The notes below the pieces were generated by a model that was not told where the DNA came from, did not search any database, and was given only the letters and a program-made list of their open reading frames with translations. The translations under genes were made by a program, and so were the position numbers. From Todiramphus chloris collaris (Eukaryota > Chordata > Aves > Coraciiformes > Alcedinidae): a stretch of 64,000 bases of DNA. Shown piece by piece: positions 36,549 through 45,461 of the stretch (position 1 is the stretch's first letter; each line of letters starts with the position of its first letter). The DNA is taken from assembly GCA_025345505.1 (NCBI GenBank), contig JANVCC010009742.1, positions 2,688,202 through 2,752,201 on the forward strand. Direction: 5' to 3'.

Positions 36549-36827
36549 CCCGACCGGTTTCATTGCCGATTTGTAATTTGACCCGCGCCGCGCCGGGGAT
36601 CACCATGGCGGCGCTGGTTTGTCGTGGGGCCAGCATGGGGCTCGACGGCTGCCAGTCCTTCGAAATTAGCTGTTGTCGAGCCTCCTCCCATCTCTTGCGT
36701 TTATGGAGGCAGTATCGCCTGCGCCGGCGCTGTTAACGTTACTCACAATAGAGCTATTCTAAAAACAACCGGAAAAGCGCATAACCAGCATCTCTCATAC
36801 AATGTCATGAGACAATGTGAGGATAGT

Positions 36828-36992
36828 ATGGTTGTGCGCGCCAGGATTACTTACGTCGATCCGCAAAACCACAGGAACAAGATATGTGTCCGGGCGCAGG
36901 GGTGCAGTGAAATGGCCCACGCGCATTTTCAGGCCGCCATGCGGCGATTGCGCCGGCGCATGCGGATGAAGATGCTTGTGGTCAACAGGTAG
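36828..36992 (+). CDS. Possible small basic protein
   Basis: A 54-residue frame with GAGGA 5 bases before the ATG and a strongly basic C-terminus (MRRLRRRMRMKM), as in small nucleic-acid-binding peptides. Its end overlaps the stop of the convergent MocR gene by 11 bases. No family recognised. Confidence 0.4.
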   Translation: MVVRARITYVDPQNHRNKICVRAQGCSEMAHAHFQAAMRRLRRRMRMKMLVVNR

Positions 36993-38475
36993 CCACCTCA
37001 TCGAGTGCTGCCCGCAGGCGCGCCGTGGCAGGTTCCGCTTCACCGGATGTCAGCGCCGAAAAACCCAGGAGCAGACCTTGGCGCGGCATGGCTGAGATGT
37101 GCATGGGCGAAACCGGCATCACCTTGACCCCTCGAGCGGTACAGGCCGCCGCAACTGCCCGATCTGCCTGCCACGTTCCTGTGCTGCGGCCGACAAGATG
37201 AATGCCCTGGTGCGGGACCGCGACCGTCAAATGATCGGCAACCTGTTCCTGCAGCAGTGCAACCAGCAGGTCGCGCGATTTGCGGTAGCTCTCCCGCAGC
37301 CGCCGCAGATGGCTGGAAAAATAGCCCTCCGCCAGGAAATCCGCCAGAACGCTCTGCTGGAAGGGCGGCGGGAAGCGGTCCAAAAACGGGCGTATGGCTG
37401 CAAACGCCGGCACGAGATCATGCGGCACAACGGCGTAGCCGACACGGAAACTCGGAAGAAGCGCCTTGCTGAATGTGCCGAGGTAGATGACGCGTTCGTT
37501 TTCGTCCAGCCCCTGGAGCGAAGCCAGCGGCCTGCCGTCATAACGGAACTCGCTGTCGTAATCGTCTTCGATGATCCAGCTGTGATTGTCGCGCGCCCAA
37601 TTGAGCAGTGCGAGGCGGCGCGGCAGCGACATGGCTGCGCCAGCCGGATATTGATGCGACGGCGTCACATAGATTGCACGCACCTGCCCGGATAGCGAAG
37701 GCAGCAGCGCCGTCTGCAAGCCATTGTCATCGACTTCAACGCCGACAAGCTCGGCGCCGTGCAGCGCGAATGCGTGGCGGGCGCCGGGATAGCAGGGGTC
37801 TTCCATCAAAATCCGGTCACCCGGCGTGACCAGGGTCCGGGCCACCAGATCGATGGCCTGTTGTGTGCCTGAGGTGATGAATATCTGGCTGGCGTCGCAG
37901 CGGACGCTGCGCGAGGCGGTGAGGTAGGCCACGATGGCTTCACGCAGCTCTTCCTGGCCTTGCACATGGCGGTAATGGTCGCGACTGAAGTTCAGATGAC
38001 GGGCCGAAAGACGGCGCAGCAGCGCGCTCGTCCGTTCGTCGTGCACCACGCGGCCGGTGACGAACGGCACCTGCGTGCTGGTATCGAAGCTGCCGGCACT
38101 GGCGAGGGCGCGGCGGGCGGCTGCGGAAACGGTGCGCTCCGCCGGTTTCTCCGTCTGGGGTGTTTTCGGCGTCTGCTGCCGGGCGGGAATGCTGGCCGCA
38201 ACGAATGTGCCCGCACCGTGCACGCCGCGCGCATACCCCTCGGTGATGAGGATGTCATAGGCCTCCGCAACCACGCCGCGTGAAAGCCCCCATTCCATGC
38301 CGGCAAGGCGCGTCGATGGCAGGCGCGATGCGGGACGGATCTGGCCGGTCAGAATTGCCTTGCGCAGCGACAGGTAGAGTTGACGCGCCACGGGCGAGGC
38401 CGCGTCCCTGTCAATGAACGGCTCGAACGAATGCACGGGACTTTCACGCCGGCGCGTTTTGCGGGGAACGGGCAT
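36982..38475 (-). CDS. MocR/PdxR-type GntR regulator with aminotransferase domain
   Basis: A 497-residue regulator. The N-terminal winged helix of the GntR family spans about 15-85 (SPVARQLYLSLRKAILTGQI, key words LRKAILTGQI and SRGVVAEAYD). The C-terminal two thirds are a fold-type I aminotransferase-like domain with the PLP lysine in YLGTFSKALLPSFRVGY. Such proteins sense PLP or an amine and often control the gene next door, here the divergent MFS carrier 106 bases away. Confidence 0.88.
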   Translation of the reverse strand: MPVPRKTRRRESPVHSFEPFIDRDAASPVARQLYLSLRKAILTGQIRPASRLPSTRLAGMEWGLSRGVVAEAYDILITEGYARGVHGAGTFVAASIPARQQTPKTPQTEKPAERTVSAAARRALASAGSFDTSTQVPFVTGRVVHDERTSALLRRLSARHLNFSRDHYRHVQGQEELREAIVAYLTASRSVRCDASQIFITSGTQQAIDLVARTLVTPGDRILMEDPCYPGARHAFALHGAELVGVEVDDNGLQTALLPSLSGQVRAIYVTPSHQYPAGAAMSLPRRLALLNWARDNHSWIIEDDYDSEFRYDGRPLASLQGLDENERVIYLGTFSKALLPSFRVGYAVVPHDLVPAFAAIRPFLDRFPPPFQQSVLADFLAEGYFSSHLRRLRESYRKSRDLLVALLQEQVADHLTVAVPHQGIHLVGRSTGTWQADRAVAAACTARGVKVMPVSPMHISAMPRQGLLLGFSALTSGEAEPATARLRAALDEVATC

Positions 38476-38581
38476 TTCCTCTCCCAAGTGGTACACGCGG
38501 GCGGCGTGAAGTGGACCTGTATTTTATACAGGATTGCAGCTTTTATGAAGCCACTTATTCCTCCTCGTGCGAGTCAAGACC

Positions 38582-39799
38582 ATGCGCTTCACCACTGCGA
38601 TTTTTCTGTTCCTCGGCACCTTGCTGACCTCCGCCGGTTATGGCGCCACCTTCCTGCTCAACGATTATTTCCACACGCTTGGCGGCAATGAAGTCGATAC
38701 GGGCCTGGCGCTGGCAGCGGCCATGGCCGGTACCTTCGTCGGCGTGCCGCTTGTCGGCTGGTTTTCCGGCCGGGCCGGTGCGGCCAATCTGGCGGCCTGC
38801 GGCGCCTTGAGCGTCGCGGCGGGTTTTGTTCTCCTTGCGATGCTGACCTCCATCACGCCGCTGATCGCCGTTGGCGGGTTTCTCATCGGCCTGGGCTGGG
38901 GCACCTTCTATCTTGCGGCGCCCATGGCGGTCATTGAAAGAACGGATGATGCGGATCGTGCATTCTGGTTCACCCGGTTTGGTGCGTTCCAGATGGCCGG
39001 CATCGGCGGCAGTCCGATTCTGGCGGATTTTGCCATTCGCACGCTGCATTTTGCGACGGTCACCACATTCCTGATTGTCGGCGGCATTGCCCTTGCTGCC
39101 GCAGTCCTGCTCGCGGCCTTCCAGCGGGTGGCGGTGGCATTGCATCCGGCCAGCGGTTCACGCCGGTGGCTGCGCGATTTTCCTGCCATCAGCCGCACGG
39201 CGGCAATCTATCCCATTGTCATGGTTGCCCTTGGCGCCTGCGTCTTCTCCGGCATCCTGACATTCCAGACTGCGCTGGTCGCCGGTACCGCAGCACGGGC
39301 AAGCACGTTCTTTGCCATTTATGCGGTTACGGTTGTCCTTTCACGCTGGCTGCTCGCACCGCTGGTCAACCGGGCACCCAAGGAGATCAGTGCGCAAGTC
39401 CTCCTGTTCATCATGGTTCTTGGCATCATTGCCATGTTCGCCGTTCCGGCGAGTGCCATGTTTCACGTGCTGGCCGCGCTGCTGCTCGGGATCGGCTACG
39501 GGCTCGTCTACTCCATCATTCAGACGCAGGCGGTCAACGACTCGCCCGCCGAACATCGCCCTGCCGCGCTCACATGGTTTGTCCTGTCCTATTTTGTCGG
39601 GGTGTTCGGCTTTCCGTCGGTCGGCGGCTGGATGCTGGTCCATGCGGGCAAGAACGGGCTTTTGCTGTTGATCCTGGCATGCGGCATGGCAGAGCTGGCG
39701 CTGGCCATGTGGACGGGCAGGATTGTCTACCGGTTCAACCAGGCTTCCATGCCCAGCGCTGCGGCGCGGCCGGTGGCAAAGCAGGCGGTCAGGAGGTAA
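38582..39799 (+). CDS. MFS transporter
   Basis: About 405 residues with twelve predicted membrane helices, of the major facilitator superfamily. The N-terminal half starts FTTAIFLFLGTLLTSAGYG, and a GWFSGR-type loop 2-3 motif is present (LVGWFSGRAGA). It is likely an efflux or uptake carrier for a small organic compound. Divergence from the MocR regulator suggests control by it. GTG 38567 is an alternative start. Its 3' end overlaps the convergent flavoprotein gene by 73 bases. Confidence 0.85.
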   Translation: MRFTTAIFLFLGTLLTSAGYGATFLLNDYFHTLGGNEVDTGLALAAAMAGTFVGVPLVGWFSGRAGAANLAACGALSVAAGFVLLAMLTSITPLIAVGGFLIGLGWGTFYLAAPMAVIERTDDADRAFWFTRFGAFQMAGIGGSPILADFAIRTLHFATVTTFLIVGGIALAAAVLLAAFQRVAVALHPASGSRRWLRDFPAISRTAAIYPIVMVALGACVFSGILTFQTALVAGTAARASTFFAIYAVTVVLSRWLLAPLVNRAPKEISAQVLLFIMVLGIIAMFAVPASAMFHVLAALLLGIGYGLVYSIIQTQAVNDSPAEHRPAALTWFVLSYFVGVFGFPSVGGWMLVHAGKNGLLLLILACGMAELALAMWTGRIVYRFNQASMPSAAARPVAKQAVRR

Positions 39800-40935
39800 C
39801 CGCCGGTCGGTGCCTCCCAGTCCAGCATCTCCCCGGCGGAGAAAACGCCCGGCAGCGCCTTGAGCATGTATCCGTCATCGATGGCGTCCAGACGAATGCC
39901 GCCCGCCGAGGAAATGGCTTCGGCGATGGGGCGCGGGCGCAAGACCGCCAGCGGCGTGGCCTTGATCTGCCGCGCCAGCTTTTCCGGATCGGCGAGAGCC
40001 GCGGGAGGCGCGAATGTGCGCAGCAGGGCGATTTTCACGCCGTCGATGCCGGCGCCCTTGCGCAGGCGATTGGCGAAACTGGCCTTGCTGTCCTGCCGTG
40101 CCAGGTCCCTTGCCAGCCTTTCCACGCTCCGGCCCGGCGCAAGGTCGAGCATAAGGGCGGCCCTGCCTTCGCGTTCGAGCCGGTCGCGCAGACTGGCCGC
40201 ATGGGTATAGACCAGACTGCCTTCGATCCCGTTCCGGGTGATGACGAACTCGCCGGGAAATGTACCCGCGCCTGACGTCGCCGTGACGGATTTTACCGGC
40301 TGGCCGGCAAACCGCTCCTTGAACCCATCGTCCCAAGCGACGTCAAAACCGCAATTGGCCGGACGAAACGCAGTGATCTCAACACCTTTCCCGCTCAGCC
40401 ATGCCGTCCATCCGCCATCGGAACCGAGGCGGGGCCAGCTTGCACCGCCGAGTGCCAGCAGGGCGGCATCGCAATCGATGATCTTGGGGCCTTCGGGCGT
40501 GTCGAAGGCGAAACCGTTCTCGGCAAAGCCCGTCCAGCGATGCCGGGTCAGAATACGGACGCCGCGTGCCTCGAGCCGCCGCAGCCAGGCCCGCAGCAGC
40601 GGCGAGGCTTTCATCGCCGTCGGGAAAACCCGGTCGGATGATCCGGTGAATGTTTCCGTGCCAAGATCTGCCGCCCAGCGCTGCACATCGGCCGGTGTGA
40701 ACCCGTCCAGTGCCGGGCGCAACCGTGCCGATGCGGCGCCGTAACGGGTGACGAAGCGGTCATAATCTTCCGAATGGGTGATGTTGAGGCCGGATTTTCC
40801 CGCCAGCAGGAATTTGCGGCTGACGGTCGGCATGGCGTCGTAGACGGTCACGGCGTGCCCGGTGCCGGACAGCATTTCCGCCGCCATGAGCCCGGCGGGG
40901 CCGCCGCCGATAATCGCTGTTTTCTTACCCTGCAT
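39727..40935 (-). CDS. FAD-dependent oxidoreductase (HI0933/TIGR03862 type)
   Basis: A 402-residue flavoprotein. The N-terminal dinucleotide motif is IIGGGPAGLMAAE (9-21), followed by KFLLAGKSGLNITHSE, which marks the HI0933 group. The C-terminal FAD motif is KALPGVFSAGEMLDWEAPTGGYLL (key words GVFSAGEMLDW, TGGYLL). The role of these proteins is not established. The last 73 bases overlap the end of the MFS gene on the other strand, and both frames look real there. Confidence 0.87.
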   Translation of the reverse strand: MQGKKTAIIGGGPAGLMAAEMLSGTGHAVTVYDAMPTVSRKFLLAGKSGLNITHSEDYDRFVTRYGAASARLRPALDGFTPADVQRWAADLGTETFTGSSDRVFPTAMKASPLLRAWLRRLEARGVRILTRHRWTGFAENGFAFDTPEGPKIIDCDAALLALGGASWPRLGSDGGWTAWLSGKGVEITAFRPANCGFDVAWDDGFKERFAGQPVKSVTATSGAGTFPGEFVITRNGIEGSLVYTHAASLRDRLEREGRAALMLDLAPGRSVERLARDLARQDSKASFANRLRKGAGIDGVKIALLRTFAPPAALADPEKLARQIKATPLAVLRPRPIAEAISSAGGIRLDAIDDGYMLKALPGVFSAGEMLDWEAPTGGYLLTACFATGRAAALGMEAWLNR

Positions 40936-41166
40936 ATGTCTGTCCGACGCCCGAAACCCTGCGCTCACTCATGGCGCGGACGCGCCGCAAGTGCAAGGCC
41001 ATCGGGCCGGAGAACCGGGCTCTGTCGCGCCATTGTAATAAAACAGTTGCAAGACACGTTAACACTTTCACGCATATGGGCTTTACGGCTTCTATAAAAA
41101 ATCGCTACAAGGGTGCGTCGTGCGCTATGCGCGACACTCGATACATCTGCCCTACGGAGGTTCATT

Positions 41167-41376
41167 ATGGCCACAGGCACAGTTAAATGGTTTAATTCTA
41201 CAAAGGGCTTCGGCTTCATTCAGCCTGAAGATGGCGGTGCAGATGTATTCGTACACATCTCTGCAGTTGAACGCGCAGGTCTGCGTGATCTCAACGACGG
41301 CCAGAAAATCAATTACGAACTGGTGCGCGACAAGAAGTCGGGCAAAATGTCAGCGGATCAGCTGAGCGCCGCTTAA
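41167..41376 (+). CDS. Cold-shock protein
   Basis: A 69-residue OB-fold RNA chaperone. The RNP1 motif reads KGFGFIQ and RNP2 reads VFVHIS, with the usual [10 protein letters not shown] start. GGAGG lies 6 bases before the ATG. The preceding leader is long and contains no other gene, as expected for cold-shock genes regulated by their 5' UTR. Which Csp paralogue it is cannot be told. Confidence 0.95.
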   Translation: MATGTVKWFNSTKGFGFIQPEDGGADVFVHISAVERAGLRDLNDGQKINYELVRDKKSGKMSADQLSAA

Positions 41377-41386
41377 AGCGTCGCCA

Positions 41387-41412
41387 GCGGGACCGCCGTC
41401 ATGGCGGTCCGC
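41387..41412. repeat. Hairpin just past the cold-shock gene
   Basis: GCGGGACCGCC pairs with GGCGGTCCGC (imperfect by one base) around GTCAT. It lies 10 bases past the stop and upstream of the real terminator, and may stabilise the mRNA 3' end. Confidence 0.5.
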
Positions 41413-41429
41413 GATGACAGACCGGAATG

Positions 41430-41468
41430 AAACAGGTCGGACGAAAGTCCGGCCTGTTTTCGTTTGCA
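41430..41468 (+). terminator. Rho-independent terminator of the cold-shock gene
   Basis: AAACAGG plus CGGAC pair with GTCCG plus CCTGTTT around a GAAA tetraloop, with one bulged position. TTTTCGTTT follows on the plus strand. Confidence 0.8.
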
Positions 41469-41578
41469 TGGCTGGAAAAGCACTGCCAAACCAAGAAAAA
41501 CAACCGCACTCTGGCGCTTTTGGCCATGTTGAGGCATCCTGTCAGGCGAGACTATGATCGTAGCAGGGGAGGACGCGA

Positions 41579-43534
41579 ATGCGCTGCTTTACGGTACTTG
41601 GGCCCTCGCAGACCGGAAAATCCACGCTCGTGGAAAAACTCGGCGCGCTGGAGGGCGCGCCAAAGAAGTCGGTCTCGCCCTATGGGCTTAATCTGACGGA
41701 ATTCACCTTCGGAAACGAGGCATGGTGCGCGCTGGACACGCCGGGCGGCAATGAAGCCCTGGCCCACGCGCAGGATGCTTTGATTGCCAGCGATGCCTGT
41801 ATCCTTTGCGTCTCGCCCGTGCCGGAAGAGGCGGTGCTCGCCGCCCCGTACCTCAGGGTTATTGAAGCGTCGGGAACACCCTGCATCGTCTTTGTCAACC
41901 GCATCGACGAGCCAAGGGGGCGGATACGCGATGTCATTGCCTCGCTGCAGGGCTATTGCAGCCATTCCCTTGTCCTGCGGCAGATTCCGATCCGCGAAGG
42001 CGACAAGATTGTCGGCACCTGTGACCTGATCTCGGAACGGGCCTGGCGCTATCGTGAAGGCCAGACCTCCGCCCTGATCGCCATACCGGAAAGCGAGCTT
42101 GAACGGGAACACGAGGCGCGCGCCGAGCTGCTCGAACATCTCTCTGAATTCGACGACTGGCTGCTGGAAGAGCTGATCGAAGACCGCGAGCCGCCCAGTG
42201 ACGCCGTTTTTGCCATCTCGTCGCGCGTGGTGCGGGAGAACAAGATCATTCCGGTGCTGCTGGGCGCGGCAAGCCACAGCAACGGCATGCTGCGCCTGAT
42301 GAAAGCACTGCGCCATGAAGCGCCGCCGGTCGATGCCCTGCGCAAGCGCCTTGCCGCGGCCAACAGCACGCCGGAAAACGCACTGGCAGCCGTCAGTTTT
42401 CATGCCTATCACCGCCAGAACATCGGCAAGACCGTGCTGGTGCGTGCGCTGAAGGAAGGCCTCAAGCAGGGCGCGCTTCTGGGCGGCGGGCGTCTTGGCC
42501 CTGTGCAGGACCCTGGAACCGGGCGCCCCACGGCGTCGGGAACCGCAGCGCCGGGCGATGTGTTCAGCACCGTCAAGTCGGATCATCTGCCGGTGCCGTC
42601 CCTGCTGACAGTGGATGCAGCCATAGCGGCGCCGGAATGGACGACACCGCCCACACCCATGCTGGAGCGTATTCTCGTTCCCGAAAGCGAGCGGGATGAA
42701 ACAAAGCTTTCCGAAACTTTGGCGAAACTGGTGGAAACCGACCGCGGGCTCAAGGTGGCGCAGGAAGAGGGCACCGGTGCCCAGCTTGTCAGCGTGCAGG
42801 GGCCGGTGCATCTGCGCGACCTGTGCAAAACCCTGGCGGAGGTCTTCCACGTCAATGTCACCGACCGCATGCCAAGTCCGGTCTATCGGGAGACGATCTC
42901 CAAACCCGCCGATGTTCACTACCGCCACCGCAAGCAGACCGGCGGCGCCGGTCAGTTTGCCGACGTGAAACTGAGCGTGCATCCCAACGGGCGCGGCGAA
43001 GGTTTTTCCTTTGGCGAAACGGTGAAGGGCGGGGCGGTGCCGCGCAACTACATCCCCGCGGTGGAAGCGGGCTCGCGCGAAGCGATGGAGCGGGGCCCCT
43101 TGGGTCTTCCTGTCATCGATGTCGGCGTGATGCTGACCGATGGCCAGCACCATTCGGTCGACAGTTCGGAATTTGCCTTCCGCGCTGCGGCAAAAATGGG
43201 CGTCCGGCAGGCGCTGTCGGAAGCGTCGGCCGTGCTCATGCAGCCGGTCTTCCGCATCGAAATTCACATACCATCGGTCTACTCGGGCAATCTCGTGCCC
43301 ATTGTATCCGCCTTCAAGGGACAGGTTCTGGGTTTTGACCGGGATGACAACACCAAGGGCTGGGACGTTTTCCGGGCGATGATCCCCGGCAGTTCGCTGG
43401 ATGAACTGGGGCGGGCCTTGCGCTCCGCCACGCAGGGCATCGGCAGCTTTTCCAAGGCCTTCGATCATTTCGAGGAGCTTTACGGCAAGGAGGCCGACGC
43501 CATCGTCACGGCGCAGGCCGCGCACGCCCATTGA
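41579..43534 (+). CDS. EF-G-like GTPase with degenerate G domain
   Basis: A 651-residue paralogue of elongation factor G with domains I-V in order. P-loop GPSQTGKST is at 8-16. The switch I block RGITI is absent. The DTPGH motif reads D53-T-P-G-G57, so the histidine needed for GTP hydrolysis in EF-G is glycine. NKxD reads NRID (107-110). Domain IV (FSFGETVKGGAVPRNYIPAVEAG, key words GGAVPRNYIPAV) and domain V (RIEIHIPSVYSGNLVPIVSAFKGQV, key words SGNLVPI) are intact. It may act on the ribosome without turnover of GTP. GGGGAGG precedes the ATG. Confidence 0.87.
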   Translation: MRCFTVLGPSQTGKSTLVEKLGALEGAPKKSVSPYGLNLTEFTFGNEAWCALDTPGGNEALAHAQDALIASDACILCVSPVPEEAVLAAPYLRVIEASGTPCIVFVNRIDEPRGRIRDVIASLQGYCSHSLVLRQIPIREGDKIVGTCDLISERAWRYREGQTSALIAIPESELEREHEARAELLEHLSEFDDWLLEELIEDREPPSDAVFAISSRVVRENKIIPVLLGAASHSNGMLRLMKALRHEAPPVDALRKRLAAANSTPENALAAVSFHAYHRQNIGKTVLVRALKEGLKQGALLGGGRLGPVQDPGTGRPTASGTAAPGDVFSTVKSDHLPVPSLLTVDAAIAAPEWTTPPTPMLERILVPESERDETKLSETLAKLVETDRGLKVAQEEGTGAQLVSVQGPVHLRDLCKTLAEVFHVNVTDRMPSPVYRETISKPADVHYRHRKQTGGAGQFADVKLSVHPNGRGEGFSFGETVKGGAVPRNYIPAVEAGSREAMERGPLGLPVIDVGVMLTDGQHHSVDSSEFAFRAAAKMGVRQALSEASAVLMQPVFRIEIHIPSVYSGNLVPIVSAFKGQVLGFDRDDNTKGWDVFRAMIPGSSLDELGRALRSATQGIGSFSKAFDHFEELYGKEADAIVTAQAAHAH

Positions 43535-43540
43535 ACCGGC

Positions 43541-43569
43541 ACCGGGCCGCCTCGGCGGGACGGCCCGGT
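43541..43569. terminator. Shared hairpin between convergent genes
   Basis: ACCGGGCCG (43541-43549) pairs perfectly with CGGCCCGGT (43561-43569). It fills the 41-bp space between the ends of the EF-G-like and ABC-F genes and could end both transcripts. Confidence 0.65.
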
Positions 43570-43575
43570 ATCGTA

Positions 43576-45105
43576 TCAGTCTTGATGGCCGCTGACGGAA
43601 GCGAAGAACGCTTCCGGGCTTTCCACCTCGACAAGGCGCCGTTTCTCGATCAGCCAGAACCGGTTGCCGACCGCCCGGACAAAACTGCGGTCATGCGAGA
43701 CCAGCAGGCAGCTGGCCTCATGCGCCATCAGTTCGGACTCCAGCGCTTCCTGCCCGTCAATATCCAGATGGTTGGTCGGTTCATCCAGCAGAAAGAAGTT
43801 CGGATTGGCCAGCCGCAGCACCAGCATGCCCAGCCGCGCCTTCTGCCCGCCCGACAGCACGCTGTTGGGCTTGTTCTGGATATCGATGCCAAGTCCGGCC
43901 CCGGCCAGAAGGGTGCGCGTGCGCTGGTCACCGATATCGAACCGCCGGCTGATCGTGTCGAACGGCGTATCGCGGTCCGGCAGGTCGGCCAGCGCCTGGT
44001 CGCCATAGCCAAGCACCAGCGAGGGCGTGGCCTTGACTGTTTCAGGCGAGCCCAGCGGATCGCTGATGGCGCGCCGGATCATGCCGACGAGGCGTGACTT
44101 GCCGGTGCCGTTGGCACCCAGAAGCACGATCCGGTCGCCCTGGCATATCCATTTCCTGCCGGTTTTGAACAGCAGCGTACCATCCGGCGTCTCAACGGAA
44201 GCATCGTCAAGCGTCACCAGCACCTTGGCGTGCGTGCCGCTGTTGGCAAGTCTTATCGCCCCGGCTGACCGTTCCTGATGGGCGGGCCGCGCGGCATCCT
44301 CCAGCTTTTCCGCCCGCTGCTTCAGCTGTTTCGTCTTCACGACCAGTAGGTCGCTGCCGGAATTGATGCCGATATTGTTGAGCTTGGCCGCCTGCTGGCG
44401 CAGCTGCTGCGCCACCTTCATATCGCGCTCGTAACGCCGCGCTTCCGCAGCGTCGATCTCGTCAAGCGCCACCCGGGCCCGCGTGTAGGGCAGGGCGAAG
44501 GCATGTGAATTCTCCGGCCGCAGGAACAGGGTCCTGTTGGTCGTCGCATCGAGAAAGGCCCGGTCGTGGCTGCAGATCACCACCGGCACATCGCGGGGAA
44601 GCGTGTTCAGCCAGTCTTCCAGCTGTGCGATCTTGGCAAGGTCGAGATGGTTGGTCGGCTCGTCCAGCAGCAACACATCGGGGTCGGTCACCCAGACGCG
44701 GGCAATCAGCGCAAGCCGCTGCCAGCCGCCGCTGAGCTGGCTGACGGTGCGCTCGCGCAAGACATCCGGCACGTCGAGCGAGGCGAGCACAACATCGACG
44801 CGCCAGCTTTCGGTCTCCTGCTGTTCGGCGGGCAGGGCCTGCAGGACCATGTCGTAAAAGGTGGTGCCGAGAAGCGCGTCCGGCACAGCCTGCTCGACAT
44901 AGCCGATGCGCAGGCCGCGCGTGCGGGTGATGTCGCCTGTGGTGGAATCGAGCGTTCCCGCAAGACAGCGCAACAGGGTGGACTTGCCGCGGCCATTGGC
45001 GGCAACGATACCGAGACGGTCACCCGCGCCCACGACAAAACTCAGGTTGGTGAAAAGCGGGGCTCCAAGGGTGACGCCGAGGTTTCTTACATTGATGAGT
45101 GCCAT
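43576..45105 (-). CDS. ABC-F family ATPase
   Basis: A 509-residue protein with two ABC domains and no membrane part. The first Walker A is AANGRGKST (35-43, first Gly of the motif is Ala), the first signature QLSGGWQRLAL, and Walker B DVLLLDEPTNHLD. The second domain has LGANGTGKS, VLSGGQKARLGM and FFLLDEPTNHLD. The linker is charged (about residues 230-290, with RYERDMKVAQQLRQQAAKL as a key stretch RYERDMKVAQ). ABC-F proteins bind the ribosomal E site and can relieve stalling or give antibiotic resistance. It is convergent with the EF-G-like gene. Confidence 0.9.
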   Translation of the reverse strand: MALINVRNLGVTLGAPLFTNLSFVVGAGDRLGIVAANGRGKSTLLRCLAGTLDSTTGDITRTRGLRIGYVEQAVPDALLGTTFYDMVLQALPAEQQETESWRVDVVLASLDVPDVLRERTVSQLSGGWQRLALIARVWVTDPDVLLLDEPTNHLDLAKIAQLEDWLNTLPRDVPVVICSHDRAFLDATTNRTLFLRPENSHAFALPYTRARVALDEIDAAEARRYERDMKVAQQLRQQAAKLNNIGINSGSDLLVVKTKQLKQRAEKLEDAARPAHQERSAGAIRLANSGTHAKVLVTLDDASVETPDGTLLFKTGRKWICQGDRIVLLGANGTGKSRLVGMIRRAISDPLGSPETVKATPSLVLGYGDQALADLPDRDTPFDTISRRFDIGDQRTRTLLAGAGLGIDIQNKPNSVLSGGQKARLGMLVLRLANPNFFLLDEPTNHLDIDGQEALESELMAHEASCLLVSHDRSFVRAVGNRFWLIEKRRLVEVESPEAFFASVSGHQD

Positions 45106-45461
45106 TTTATTCTCTGGTCTGCCGGGCCATGTGCTGCGACGCAGTTCTCTTCTGCTGTCGTCGGATGCACGAAACGGTGAGGTAACCGTATTGGCTCGGT
45201 GGGTTGTGAAGAGACGCAAGGCCGCTCAAAAAGCGAGCAGACGCTGCGTGACCACGAAGGGCAGACCTGGAATGGGTATGGAAAGCTGTTTCCGGTCAGC
45301 CCTGCAAACGTATCTGCAGGGCGTTGACGGGGCCACGCTGGCGATGATGCCGGAAGAACGTATTCATGCGCAGCCCTCCTTTCCTGAATTGAGCTGGGTG
45401 CTCAATAACACCAGCCGTAATAAATGTCTATTGCCTTGGCATAAAACATTAGAGCCAGACC
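45106..45461. other. Intergenic region, ABC-F promoter side
   Basis: About 356 bp between the ABC-F start and the end of the DUF2778 gene. Apart from a short perfect hairpin (GCCCTGCA/TGCAGGGC, 45299-45322) I see nothing that supports a gene or RNA. Confidence 0.5.

Noticed and set aside
36087..36563. 158-codon minus-strand frame in the empty interval at 36 kb
   Set aside because: No ribosome site, mixed composition and no domain; it covers the strong hairpin and a better small plus-strand frame.
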